From the NCBI GenBank assembly GCA_024236155.1, contig JACKLA010000001.1, positions 124,001-188,000 of the forward strand: a DNA stretch of 64,000 nt. The letters are read 5' to 3'. This DNA is from Sphingomonadaceae bacterium. Its GTDB lineage: Bacteria; Pseudomonadota; Alphaproteobacteria; Sphingomonadales; Sphingomonadaceae. Position 1 is the first letter of the stretch. The number at the start of each line of letters is the position of its first letter. The position numbers and the translations under genes are program-made. The notes under the pieces are model-generated. The model worked only from the letters and a program-made list of their open reading frames with translations. It ran no database searches and had not been told where the DNA came from. Positions 7,636 through 16,126 of the stretch are shown here, piece after piece.

Positions 7636-8409
7636 ATGAACCTGCGCCCCCTGTCGCTCGCGCTCACCACGTTGTGCCTGGCCGCAACAGCCCAGGCCGA
7701 CAAGCCACCGCAAACACCGCGCGTGCTGTTCGTTTTCGCGCACCCCGATGATGAATTGTTCGTCGCTCCGGCCATCGCCCGCGCCGTGCGCGCCGGGCAA
7801 GATGTCGCGGTGGTCTATGCGACCAGCGGCGACCAGGGGCCGGGTGTTTCGTCGATGGAACGCGGCTCCGCCCTCGCTATCCACCGCGAAGCGGAAGCAA
7901 GCTGCGCGATGGAGGCACTGGGCGTCTCGCAGACCAGCTTCCTCAAGCTCGGCGACGGCACGCTGGGAATTGCAGCGCATCACCCTGAAAGCCCCGCCCG
8001 CCTTTTCGGCTACGGGCTGTCATCCATCTTCGACGGGAGCGATATCGACATGGTCGTCACCTGGGGACCGGACGGCGGCTATGGCCATGCCGATCACCGG
8101 ATGGTGAGTGCGGTCACTACCCAGCTGGTGCAGGCCATGCCGGAAGGCGAGCGGCCTGACCTGCTCTATCCCGGTATCCGCGCGGGCACCCTCCCGCCTG
8201 ACGAGGCGATGAAAAACTGGGCCGTCACCGTACCCGAATTGCTCGATGTTTCGGTCGAATATGACGAGGCCGACCTCGCGGCTGCCCATCGCGCGGCGCA
8301 ATGCCATGAGAGCCAGTTCGATGAGCAGACGCGGCAGGCGATGATGCCCGGTTTCGACCAGTCGATATGGCAAGGAGTAGTGCATTTCCGCAGCGCCTTC
8401 GGGCGTTAG
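7636..8409 (+). CDS. Secreted PIG-L/LmbE-family deacetylase
   Basis: The 257-residue product begins with a signal peptide (MNLRPLSLALTTLCLAATAQA). The LmbE/PIG-L fold is shown by AHPDDELF near residue 36, with the zinc-binding His and Asp pair, and by the second metal motif GHADHRM near residue 153. Such enzymes remove N-acetyl groups from sugars or sugar conjugates, and the signal peptide places this one in the periplasm. The ATG at 7636 follows AAGGAGA at 7623-7629. A longer in-frame start at 7600 would spoil the signal peptide. The substrate is unknown. Confidence 0.88.
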   Translation: MNLRPLSLALTTLCLAATAQADKPPQTPRVLFVFAHPDDELFVAPAIARAVRAGQDVAVVYATSGDQGPGVSSMERGSALAIHREAEASCAMEALGVSQTSFLKLGDGTLGIAAHHPESPARLFGYGLSSIFDGSDIDMVVTWGPDGGYGHADHRMVSAVTTQLVQAMPEGERPDLLYPGIRAGTLPPDEAMKNWAVTVPELLDVSVEYDEADLAAAHRAAQCHESQFDEQTRQAMMPGFDQSIWQGVVHFRSAFGR

Positions 8410-8581
8410 GCAGCGTGGGCAAATTCCCCATGGATTTGGGCCGAACCCCTGCGGGGCCAGTCGAGAAGCCGCCATTTCCGCGTCCCTCGTCCTTGAATAT
8501 GCCCAGCATGTCCTGCGTCCTCGCTCCTCGAACTGGCGACTTCTCGACTGGCCGTGACCACGGGGAATTTGTCCACGCTGC
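8410..8581. repeat. Long imperfect inverted repeat between convergent genes
   Basis: The outer arms 8410-8429 and 8562-8581 match at 19 of 20 positions. The inner arms GGCCAGTCGAGAAG (8455-8468) and CTTCTCGACTGGCC (8540-8553) match perfectly. Pairing continues inward through CGCCA/TGGCG and TTC/GAA. The outer and inner stems are separated by 25 bases on the left but only 8 on the right. It fills the gap between the stop codons of pigL (+) and sdaA (-), so it may act as a two-way transcription barrier. The arm length exceeds an ordinary terminator and suggests a palindromic element or an inverted duplication. Confidence 0.75.
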
Positions 8582-8589
8582 CTGGCGCA

Positions 8590-9975
8590 TCAACACTCGA
8601 TCACATTGACCGCCAGCCCGCCCTGGCTGGTTTCCTTGTATTTGCTCGACATGTCGAGCCCGGTCTGGCGCATCGTCTCGATCACCTGGTCGAGGCTGAC
8701 GCAACTCTCGGCACCGGTGCGGTGCAGCGCAAGGCGCGCGGCATTGACCGCCTTGACCGCGCCGATGGCATTGCGTTCGATGCATGGCACCTGCACCAGC
8801 CCGCCAACCGGGTCGCAGGTGAGGCCGAGATTGTGCTCCATGCCGATTTCGGCCGCGCTGGCGACCTGTTGCGGACTGCCGCCCCACAGCGCCGCGAGAC
8901 CGCCTGCCGCCATCGAACAGGCGACCCCGACTTCACCCTGGCACCCCATCTCTGCGCCCGAGATCGACGCGCGCTGCTTGTAGAGCAGGCCGATCGCCCC
9001 GGCGGTGAGCAGGAACGTCCGGCGGCTTTCCCGGCACGCATTGTTATCGGCGTCGAGGCAATAGAAGCGCATCACGGCTGGGATAATCCCCGCCGCACCA
9101 TTGGTCGGTGCAGTGACCACCCGGCCACCGGCAGCATTTTCCTCATTCACCGCCATGGCGAAGCAATTGAGCCAGTCGAACAGCTCTTCGCGTTCGTTCG
9201 ACTGCGGGTTGACCGACAGCTTCTCCCACAGGTCGGGCGCACGGCGGACGACTCTCAGCCCGCCCGGCAATATCCCGCGCTGCGACAGGCCACGGCTTAT
9301 GCAGCCATCCATCGCCTCGCCGATACGGTCGAGTCCGGCGAGCGTCCTGTCGCGCGGGCGCATCGCATCCTCATTTGCAAGCACCAGCTCGGCAATCTGC
9401 AATCCGCTCGCTTCGCAGGCAGCAAGCAGATCGGCCGCAGAGCCGAAATCATGCGGCACGCTGGTGCCGGTCCCGATGCGGTCATCCTTCGGCTTGCGCT
9501 TGAGCTGCGCTTCGGAAGCGACGAAACCGCCGCCAGTCGAGTAATATGTGCGCTGCATCAGGCGCTCACCGGCAGCGTCATGGGCGGCGAGCACCATGCC
9601 ATTGGGATGGAGCCGGGGGATCACGTGCCCGGCGAGATCGATATCGGCCTGCGGATCGAAAGCGATGTCGCGCTTGCCGCCGAGCGACATCCGCTTCTCG
9701 CTGCGCAAGTCGGCCAAAGCGGCGGCTGCCTCGTCCGGGCAGGTGGTTTCGGGCGCAAATCCCATCAGCCCGAGCATCGTCGCATCGAGCGTCCCGTGGC
9801 CGACACCGGTCAGCGCCAGCGAACCCTGCAGTTCGGCCCTGACGCGCGCGACCCGATCGAGCTTGCCGCCCTTCGCCAGCGCGCGGATGAACATGCCCCC
9901 GATCCGCATCGGCCCGACTGTATGCGAGCTGGACGGACCGATCCCGATCCGGAAAATATCGAGCACCGAAAGCAT
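8590..9975 (-). CDS. sdaA: L-serine ammonia-lyase (serine dehydratase), single-chain type
   Basis: The enzyme converts L-serine to pyruvate and ammonia using an oxygen-sensitive [4Fe-4S] cluster in the cytoplasm. The chosen ATG at 9975 gives 461 residues, starting MLSVLDIFRIGIGPSSSHTVGPM, which aligns with the N-terminus of bacterial SdaA. An upstream in-frame start at 10011 falls inside the palindrome and is unlikely. The N-terminal beta domain and C-terminal alpha domain are on one chain. The alpha domain has cysteines suited to the cluster (in VACSMAAGG, LTCDPVGG and VPCIERN). It is preceded by a 44-nt palindrome. Confidence 0.95.
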   Translation of the reverse strand: MLSVLDIFRIGIGPSSSHTVGPMRIGGMFIRALAKGGKLDRVARVRAELQGSLALTGVGHGTLDATMLGLMGFAPETTCPDEAAAALADLRSEKRMSLGGKRDIAFDPQADIDLAGHVIPRLHPNGMVLAAHDAAGERLMQRTYYSTGGGFVASEAQLKRKPKDDRIGTGTSVPHDFGSAADLLAACEASGLQIAELVLANEDAMRPRDRTLAGLDRIGEAMDGCISRGLSQRGILPGGLRVVRRAPDLWEKLSVNPQSNEREELFDWLNCFAMAVNEENAAGGRVVTAPTNGAAGIIPAVMRFYCLDADNNACRESRRTFLLTAGAIGLLYKQRASISGAEMGCQGEVGVACSMAAGGLAALWGGSPQQVASAAEIGMEHNLGLTCDPVGGLVQVPCIERNAIGAVKAVNAARLALHRTGAESCVSLDQVIETMRQTGLDMSSKYKETSQGGLAVNVIEC

Positions 9976-9999
9976 GGATCGCCCGATGCGCCGTGCGGT

Positions 10000-10043
10000 G
10001 CCGGAGGTCAACCGGTTTCAATTGAAACGGGTTGACCTCCGGC
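10000..10043. promoter_or_regulatory. Near-perfect 44-nt palindrome upstream of sdaA
   Basis: Bases 10000-10021 are the reverse complement of 10022-10043 at 21 of 22 positions, with no loop (centre TTTCAA|TTGAAA, ends GCCGGAGG and CCTCCGGC). It lies 24 bases before the sdaA ATG and 12 bases after the stop codon of the lipoprotein gene. It could terminate the lipoprotein transcript, although no T run follows, or form a cruciform or operator controlling sdaA. Confidence 0.65.
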
Positions 10044-10055
10044 CCGTCAGGTCGG

Positions 10056-10646
10056 TCAGCTGCAAGTGCCTTCCTTGCTGGCCTTGAGGTTCATATGCAT
10101 TGTCACGCTCTCGCTGCCATCGGGGCTGCCCATCGTCTGCTCGATCCTTCCGACGACATAGCCGCCGTCGAGTTGGTTCGCGACGAACGCCACCTTCGCC
10201 GGTGCCTTGCCTTCGGCAGTGCAAGTCAGCTCAGCGCGCAGGCGTGCTTCGGTGTAGTTGCCCGAGGGTTCTTCCGCAGCCAGCCTGTCCACCACGCAAT
10301 CGGCATTGGTGGCCGCCTCGACCAGCGCAAGATAGCTTGCCTTCGCAGCCTCGGCATCGACACAGACGCTGTTTTCGGCTTTTTGCCCCTTCATTGCCTG
10401 CGCGGCCTCGGCGCCCGGGCCGGTGCCCGTCACCTTCCAGATATCGCTCGCGACCGTCCACTGCCCCGCGTCGATCGGAGTCGCTTCCGGCGCTGCTGCA
10501 ACCGCAGCATCGGCACCCTCGACCGATGCCGTATCTGCCGCAGTGTCCGCCGCTTCATCGGCGCTCCCGCAAGCAGCCAGCAGCGCTGTTGCCATCGCCG
10601 CTCCGAGAAAACGGATTGCTGGCCTGGGATTACCTCGTTCCATCAT
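10056..10646 (-). CDS. DUF3617-type lipoprotein
   Basis: The 196-residue protein starts with a charged N-terminus and a hydrophobic segment ending in the lipobox LLAAC (Cys about 26), so it should be lipid-anchored. A low-complexity Ala/Asp linker follows, to about residue 55. The folded domain starts with GQWTVASDIW and has paired cysteines at SVCVDAE, ADCVVDR, LTCTAEG and the C-terminus, the pattern of DUF3617 proteins common in sphingomonads. The function is unknown. Two adjacent ATG codons (10646 and 10643) follow AGAGGAAG, so the start is uncertain by one codon. Confidence 0.8.
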   Translation of the reverse strand: MMERGNPRPAIRFLGAAMATALLAACGSADEAADTAADTASVEGADAAVAAAPEATPIDAGQWTVASDIWKVTGTGPGAEAAQAMKGQKAENSVCVDAEAAKASYLALVEAATNADCVVDRLAAEEPSGNYTEARLRAELTCTAEGKAPAKVAFVANQLDGGYVVGRIEQTMGSPDGSESVTMHMNLKASKEGTCS

Positions 10647-10762
10647 CGTGATGTTCTTCCTCTCTATTCGATGTGGTCCTTAGGGTGCGCGGGAACATGG
10701 CATGCTCCAATGCCATAGACTCGGCACCAGACCGGCCTGTCAGAAGGCTGTGGAAGAGGGTT

Positions 10763-10774
10763 GGAAGCGCTTCC
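10763..10774. promoter_or_regulatory. Palindrome in the gyrB leader
   Basis: GGAAGCGCTTCC is a perfect 12-bp palindrome 22 bases before the gyrB ATG. It could be an operator or simply part of the promoter; no regulator is suggested by neighbouring genes. Confidence 0.35.
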
Positions 10775-10796
10775 TAATAAGCGTCGGAAACCCTAT

Positions 10797-13343
10797 ATGC
10801 TGGCTATGCAAGAAGACACTCCAGACGCAGGCCGCAGCCAACCCGAAAAGCAGGTCCAGAAGGGCGAATATGGCGCCGACTCGATCAAGGTCCTCAAGGG
10901 CCTCGATGCGGTCCGCAAACGGCCCGGCATGTATATCGGCGATACCGATGACGGGTCGGGCCTGCACCATATGGTATTCGAGGTGTCGGACAACGCCATC
11001 GACGAAGCGCTGGCGGGCCATTGCGACCTCGTGCTGATCGAGCTCAACCCCGATGGTTCGGTTTCGGTCGAGGACAATGGCCGCGGCATCCCGGTCGATA
11101 TGCACAAGGAAGAAGGCGTGTCGGCGGCGGAGGTCATTATGACCCAGCTGCACGCAGGTGGTAAGTTCGAAAACACCAGCGATGACAATGCCTACAAGGT
11201 TTCGGGCGGCCTGCACGGCGTGGGTGTGTCGGTCGTCAACGCGCTGAGCGAATGGCTCGAGCTGGTGATCTGGCGCGACGGCAAGGAGCACTGGATGCGC
11301 TTCGAGCACGGCGATGCGGTCAACAGCCTCGAAGTGCGCGGCGATGCACCGCAGGTGGCCAGCAATGGCGATGCCAATGGCCTCAAGAAGGGAACCCGCG
11401 TCACCTTCAAGGCATCGACCGATACCTTCAAGAACGTCATCGAGTTCGATTTCGACAAGCTCGAGCACCGCTATCGCGAGCTGGCCTTCCTCAATTCGGG
11501 CGTGCGCATCCTGCTGCGCGACAGGCGGCACGAGGAAGTGCTGGAACACGACCTGTTCTACGAAGGCGGGATCGCAGCCTTCGTCAAATATCTCGACCGC
11601 AACAAGCAGCCACTGATCGCAGAGCCAATCGCCGTCAGCGCCGACAAGGACGGCATCGGCATCGATGTCGCGCTGCAGTGGAACGACAGCTATTACGAGA
11701 ACGTCCTCACCTTCACCAACAACATCCCCCAGCGCGATGGCGGCACGCACCTCGCTGCCTTCCGCGCGGCGCTGACCCGCACGCTCAACAATTATGCGAG
11801 CGCGGCGGGCCTGATGAAGAAGGAAAAGGTCACGCTGTCGGGCGAGGATATGCGCGAAGGGCTGACCGCAATCGTTTCGGTCAAGCTGCCCGATCCCAAA
11901 TTCTCCAGCCAGACGAAAGACAAGCTGGTTTCTTCCGAAGTGCGCCAGCCGCTCGAAAGCCTGATGGGCGAGAAGATGACCGAATGGCTGGAAGAAAACC
12001 CGGCCGAGGCGAAGGCGATCGTCCAGAAGATCATCGATGCCGCTGCCGCGCGCGAGGCCGCTCGCCGCGCCCGCGAAATGAGCCGCAAGGGCGCGATGAG
12101 CATCGCCAGCTTGCCCGGCAAGCTGGCCGATTGCCAGGAACGCGATCCGGCCAAGTCCGAACTGTTCCTGGTCGAGGGCGATTCGGCAGGTGGCAGCGCC
12201 AAGCAGGGGCGCGACCGCAAGACGCAGGCGATCCTGCCCTTGAAGGGCAAGATCCTGAATGTCGAACGCGCGCGGTTCGACCGGATCATTTCATCGAAGG
12301 AAGTCGGCACGCTGATCCAGGCGATGGGCACCGGCCTGCGCGATGAGTTCAACCTCGAAAAGCTGCGCTATCACAAGATCGTGATCATGACCGACGCCGA
12401 CGTCGACGGCGCGCATATCCGCACGTTGTTGCTCACCTTCTTCCACCGCCAGATGCCCGAAATCGTCAAGGCCGGGCACCTCTTTATCGCCCAGCCGCCG
12501 CTCTACAAGGTCGCGAAGGGGCGCAGCGAGGTTTACCTCAAGGACCAGGCCGCGCTCGATCGTTATCTGGTCGATGGTGGGCTGCAGGGCCGGGTGCTGG
12601 AGGCACATGGCGGCGCACGCACCGGCGAGGATCTGCGCGCGCTGGTCGAGCATGCACTGCGGATGCGCAACCTGCTCGCCTTCGTGCCGCGCAAATACAA
12701 CCTCGCAGTGATCGAGCAGATGGCGCTCTCGGGCGCGCTCGATCCCTCGCTCAGCGCCGCGCAGCGCGAACAGGCGCTGGCACTCGCCGCCGACCGGCTT
12801 GCCTCGACCGACGAAGACGCCAAATGGTCTGCCGCCATTCGCTACAATGGCAATGTCCATTTCGAACGGCTGTGGCGCGGGGTGACCGATGTGCACGAGG
12901 TTGAGGCCAAGTTCCTCGACAGCGCAGAGGCACGCAAGCTGCATGGCCTCGCCGAACAGAATGCCGAACTCTACGCCCGCCCGGCGCAGCTGGTGAAGGC
13001 CGGGACCGAGGCCGAGGTGGAACCGACCGGCGAAGACGGTGAGGAAGAGATCGTCGTCAACAACACCAACGCCATCACCCGCCCAACCGAGTTGCTGGAC
13101 GCAGTGCTCGCCGCAGGCCGCAAGGGCATGTCGATCAGCCGCTACAAGGGGCTGGGCGAGATGAATGCCGAACAATTGTGGGAGACAACACTCGACCCCG
13201 AGGCGCGGGTGCTGCTGCAGGTGAAGGTGGAGGATGCCGACGTCACCGACGAGATTTTCACCCGCCTGATGGGCGATGTGGTCGAGCCGCGCCGCGAGTT
13301 CATCCAGGATAATGCATTGAATGTAGCCAATCTCGACGTGTAA
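10797..13343 (+). CDS. gyrB: DNA gyrase subunit B
   Basis: GyrB supplies the ATPase and part of the DNA gate of the A2B2 gyrase that introduces negative supercoils. The GHKL ATPase domain contains KRPGMYIGDTDDGSGLHH and the Asn in VSDNAIDEALAG. The transducer has QTKDKLVSSEV. The TOPRIM domain has LVEGDSAGGSAKQGRDR and MTDADVDGAHIRTLLLTFF. The C-terminus REFIQDNALNVANLDV is typical. From the ATG at 10797 the protein has 848 residues, somewhat longer than the E. coli enzyme because of an insertion between TOPRIM and tail. A second in-frame ATG at 10806 is equally plausible since neither has a clear ribosome binding site. Confidence 0.98.
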   Translation: MLAMQEDTPDAGRSQPEKQVQKGEYGADSIKVLKGLDAVRKRPGMYIGDTDDGSGLHHMVFEVSDNAIDEALAGHCDLVLIELNPDGSVSVEDNGRGIPVDMHKEEGVSAAEVIMTQLHAGGKFENTSDDNAYKVSGGLHGVGVSVVNALSEWLELVIWRDGKEHWMRFEHGDAVNSLEVRGDAPQVASNGDANGLKKGTRVTFKASTDTFKNVIEFDFDKLEHRYRELAFLNSGVRILLRDRRHEEVLEHDLFYEGGIAAFVKYLDRNKQPLIAEPIAVSADKDGIGIDVALQWNDSYYENVLTFTNNIPQRDGGTHLAAFRAALTRTLNNYASAAGLMKKEKVTLSGEDMREGLTAIVSVKLPDPKFSSQTKDKLVSSEVRQPLESLMGEKMTEWLEENPAEAKAIVQKIIDAAAAREAARRAREMSRKGAMSIASLPGKLADCQERDPAKSELFLVEGDSAGGSAKQGRDRKTQAILPLKGKILNVERARFDRIISSKEVGTLIQAMGTGLRDEFNLEKLRYHKIVIMTDADVDGAHIRTLLLTFFHRQMPEIVKAGHLFIAQPPLYKVAKGRSEVYLKDQAALDRYLVDGGLQGRVLEAHGGARTGEDLRALVEHALRMRNLLAFVPRKYNLAVIEQMALSGALDPSLSAAQREQALALAADRLASTDEDAKWSAAIRYNGNVHFERLWRGVTDVHEVEAKFLDSAEARKLHGLAEQNAELYARPAQLVKAGTEAEVEPTGEDGEEEIVVNNTNAITRPTELLDAVLAAGRKGMSISRYKGLGEMNAEQLWETTLDPEARVLLQVKVEDADVTDEIFTRLMGDVVEPRREFIQDNALNVANLDV

Positions 13344-13369
13344 GACTGGCTTCCGGCAGGGAGGCTGCA

Positions 13370-13825
13370 ATGCGCAAGACACCGGGGATTTTTGCAATCA
13401 TGGCGGCAGCGGGGCTGTTCGCCGCAAGCCCGGCACAGGCCGACGACGCGAGCGACAAGACCGATGCCCTGCTCGGCAACTGCCTCGGCGCACCAGCCGA
13501 TGCGGATCGCACCGTGCTGCGCGACCTGTGCCTGCATGCCTTCGACGGCGCGATCAAGGAGGCGCAGCGCCCCGAAGTCCACGGCAAGGGCATGACCCGC
13601 CTATACTGGGCGCAGGCGGCAAGCGTCGCGGGCATTCTCGTCCTGCTCTACGTTGTGGAAGAGGACGGGTTTGGCCCGAAGACCTGCCGTGTCGCGCAGC
13701 AGGGCTGGAGATCATGGAACCTGATCGACCCGGCGCCTGAGCCGGACGATCCGATCATCAAGCTGCCCATCGGCCTGAGCAGCGCCACCGCGCATTGCCA
13801 GGAACACTGGAATGCAAACCCATGA
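13370..13825 (+). CDS. Secreted or membrane-anchored hypothetical protein
   Basis: The 151-residue protein has a signal peptide (about residues 1-24, ending ASPAQA) and a hydrophobic stretch near residues 84-96 (ASVAGILVLLYVV) that may span the membrane. Five cysteines occur in the mature part (CLGAP, DLCLHAF, KTCRV, AHCQEH among them), suggesting disulfides in the periplasm. I do not recognise a family. GGGAGG precedes the ATG. Its stop overlaps the start of the AI-2E permease gene (ATGA at 13822-13825), so the two are probably co-translated. Confidence 0.7.
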   Translation: MRKTPGIFAIMAAAGLFAASPAQADDASDKTDALLGNCLGAPADADRTVLRDLCLHAFDGAIKEAQRPEVHGKGMTRLYWAQAASVAGILVLLYVVEEDGFGPKTCRVAQQGWRSWNLIDPAPEPDDPIIKLPIGLSSATAHCQEHWNANP

Positions 13826-14904
13826 GCACCGATCGCACTGCGCTTGAGAATCGCGGGTTTTTCCTGTTCCTCGCGCTCGTCACATTTGCGCTGCTCTATA
13901 TTTCATGGCCCTTCGCCGCGCCGATCCTGTGGGCGACGCTGGCGGCTATCATGTTCCAGCCGCTGTACCAGTGGTTCCTTGCGAGGCGACCGGGCAAGAA
14001 CAACCAGGCAGCCATCGCGACATTGCTGGTGATCACCTTTGCCGTGATCCTGCCATCGCTGCTGATCGGCAGCGCGATCGTCGACCAGGCAATCGGCGTG
14101 TTCAACGCCTTTCGCGAAGGGCGGATCGATGTGCGTGACTGGTTCGACCAGATCATGGCTGCGCTGCCGGGCAATGTGCGGGCATCGCTCGATGAGTCGG
14201 GCTTCGGCAACCTTGGCGAAGTCCAGCACCGCGCGCAGGAGTTTGCCGAGGAATCGGTGGGGCTGATCGCGCAACAGGCCCTGGCTATCGGCGGCGGAGT
14301 GTTCGGCTTCGTGCTGGCGTTCGGCGTCGGGCTCTATGTCAGCTATTTCCTGCTGCGTGACGGGCAGGCGATCGGCAACAGCGTGGTTCGGGCATTGCCG
14401 CTCGAAAGCTCGATTGCAGAGCGGCTGGCCGAACGCTTCCTCACCATCGTGCGCGCAACGATCAAGGGATCGGTCGTGGTCGGGCTGGTGCAGGGCGCGC
14501 TGGGTTCGATCACGTTCTGGATCGTCGGTGTGCCCTCGTCCTTGCTGCTGGGCTTGCTGATGGCGATTGCCTCCTTGCTCCCTGCGCTTGGTCCCGCGCT
14601 CATCTGGATTCCGGTCGCGGCCTACCTGCTGGCAGTAGGCGATATCTGGCAGGGCGTGGTGGTCATCGTTTCGGGTGTCGCGGTGATCGGCATGGCGGAC
14701 AATCTACTGCGCCCGCTATTGGTCGGGCGTGACACCGGTATCCCCGACTGGATGATCCTGATCACCACACTGGGCGGGATCGCGGCAATGGGCCTTTCGG
14801 GCATCGTTCTCGGCCCGCTCGCCGCCGGACTGTTCCTCGCTGGATGGGCCATCCTGCGCGAACAGCGCGAAGCCGCAGCGCCTGCCCCTGTCCCCGAAGA
14901 TTGA
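13822..14904 (+). CDS. AI-2E/PerM-family membrane permease
   Basis: The 360-residue integral membrane protein has about eight hydrophobic segments. It matches the AI-2E (UPF0118/PerM) family by its N-terminal pair of helices, a long periplasmic helical region (about residues 95-145), the LSYFLLRDGQ-like block VSYFLLRDGQAIG and the C-terminal LGPLAAGLFLAGW. Family members export varied small molecules or ions, so the substrate here is unknown. The ATG at 13822 overlaps the previous stop and its own stop overlaps a TTG start of the next gene, indicating a tight operon. Confidence 0.85.
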   Translation: MSTDRTALENRGFFLFLALVTFALLYISWPFAAPILWATLAAIMFQPLYQWFLARRPGKNNQAAIATLLVITFAVILPSLLIGSAIVDQAIGVFNAFREGRIDVRDWFDQIMAALPGNVRASLDESGFGNLGEVQHRAQEFAEESVGLIAQQALAIGGGVFGFVLAFGVGLYVSYFLLRDGQAIGNSVVRALPLESSIAERLAERFLTIVRATIKGSVVVGLVQGALGSITFWIVGVPSSLLLGLLMAIASLLPALGPALIWIPVAAYLLAVGDIWQGVVVIVSGVAVIGMADNLLRPLLVGRDTGIPDWMILITTLGGIAAMGLSGIVLGPLAAGLFLAGWAILREQREAAAPAPVPED

Positions 14905-16082
14905 GCATCGCGCAAACCTTTGACGCCATCGTCCTTGGTGGTGGGGCGGCGGGCCAGTTCTGCGCAGCCATGGCCGGGCAGCGCGGCAAGCGTGTGCTGG
15001 TGCTCGAGAAAGCCGAGCGGGTGGGCAAGAAGATCCTCATCTCGGGCGGTGGGCGGTGCAATTTCACCAATAGCGATGCCGGTCCGGCCAATTACCTGTC
15101 GGCCAATCCGCATTTCGCCAAATCGGCGCTTGCCCGTTACACCGCACGCGATTTCCTTGCGCTGGTCGAGGCGCATGGCATTGCGTGGCATGAGAAAACG
15201 CTCGGCCAGCTGTTCTGCGATGGGAGCGCGCAGCAGATCGTCGACATGCTGCTTGCCGAATGCGCAAAAGGCGACGTGACCATCCTGACCGGGCAGGAGG
15301 TGAGCGAGGTGGAGCATCGCGATGGCGCGTTCCTGGTGACCGCCAACGGTGCGCTTCACGGCGCCCATCGCCTGGTCATCGCTACCGGCGGGCCATCGAT
15401 TCCGAAGATGGGGGCCACCGGCTTTGCCTATGACCTCGCCCGCCAATTCGGGCTGAAAGTGGTCGAGCCGCGCCCTGCGCTGGTGCCGCTGACGCTGGGC
15501 GGCGAGGACGTGTTGTTCCGCGAATTGTCGGGCGTGTCGGCCGAAGTCGATGCCACGGCGAACAAGGCCAGCTTCCGCGAGGCTGCATTGTTCACCCATC
15601 GCGGATTGTCCGGCCCGGCGATCCTGCAGGTCAGTTCATACTGGCGGCATGGCGATCCGGTTGCGATCGACTTCCTGCCCGGCCTCGCGCCCGGCTGGTT
15701 GCATGAAGCGAAACGCAACACGCCGCGCATGCAGTTCCGCAGCCTGCTGCGCGATGCCCTGCCCCAGCGCCTAGCCGATGTGCTGGCCGAGCGGCTCGGG
15801 ATCGAGGGCGACCTCGGCAATATCGCGGACAAGGCGCTGCGCAGCGCCGAAGATCGCTTGCGCCGCTGGAACTTCCATCCCAACGGCACCGAAGGTTTTG
15901 CAAAGGCCGAAGTCACCGCAGGCGGCATTTCGACTGCCGAGCTGTCCTCGCAGACGATGGAAGCGAAGAAGGTGCCCGGGCTCCATGTCATCGGCGAGGC
16001 GGTCGATGTGACCGGCTGGCTGGGCGGATACAACTTCCAGTGGGCCTGGTCCTCTGCCCACGGCTGCGCACAGGCGCTCTGA
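14901..16082 (+). CDS. HI0933/YhiN-family flavoprotein (NAD(P)/FAD-dependent oxidoreductase)
   Basis: The 393-residue protein has the N-terminal FAD dinucleotide fold AIVLGGGAAGQFCA, the family signature KKILISGGGRCNFTN near residue 45, IATGGPSIPKMGATG in the middle and the C-terminal GEAVDVTGWLGGYNFQWAWSSG-like block. Family members bind FAD and have no settled reaction. The start is taken as the TTG at 14901, which overlaps the previous stop as TTGA. An in-frame ATG further upstream would extend far into the permease gene. Confidence 0.85.
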   Translation: MSIAQTFDAIVLGGGAAGQFCAAMAGQRGKRVLVLEKAERVGKKILISGGGRCNFTNSDAGPANYLSANPHFAKSALARYTARDFLALVEAHGIAWHEKTLGQLFCDGSAQQIVDMLLAECAKGDVTILTGQEVSEVEHRDGAFLVTANGALHGAHRLVIATGGPSIPKMGATGFAYDLARQFGLKVVEPRPALVPLTLGGEDVLFRELSGVSAEVDATANKASFREAALFTHRGLSGPAILQVSSYWRHGDPVAIDFLPGLAPGWLHEAKRNTPRMQFRSLLRDALPQRLADVLAERLGIEGDLGNIADKALRSAEDRLRRWNFHPNGTEGFAKAEVTAGGISTAELSSQTMEAKKVPGLHVIGEAVDVTGWLGGYNFQWAWSSAHGCAQAL

Positions 16083-16126
16083 CCGCTGTCTTTACTTTGC
16101 CGCATTGGCAGCGCATCGCATGCGCC

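Noticed and set aside
6022..7983. A longer acyl-CoA synthetase starting at 7983
   Set aside because: The extension overlaps the signal peptide and catalytic region of the PIG-L gene on the other strand and has no homology to the family.
11252..12346. A 364-codon frame overlapping gyrB in another frame
   Set aside because: It is Arg-rich low-complexity translation typical of a shifted GC-rich frame, inside the gyrB coding sequence.
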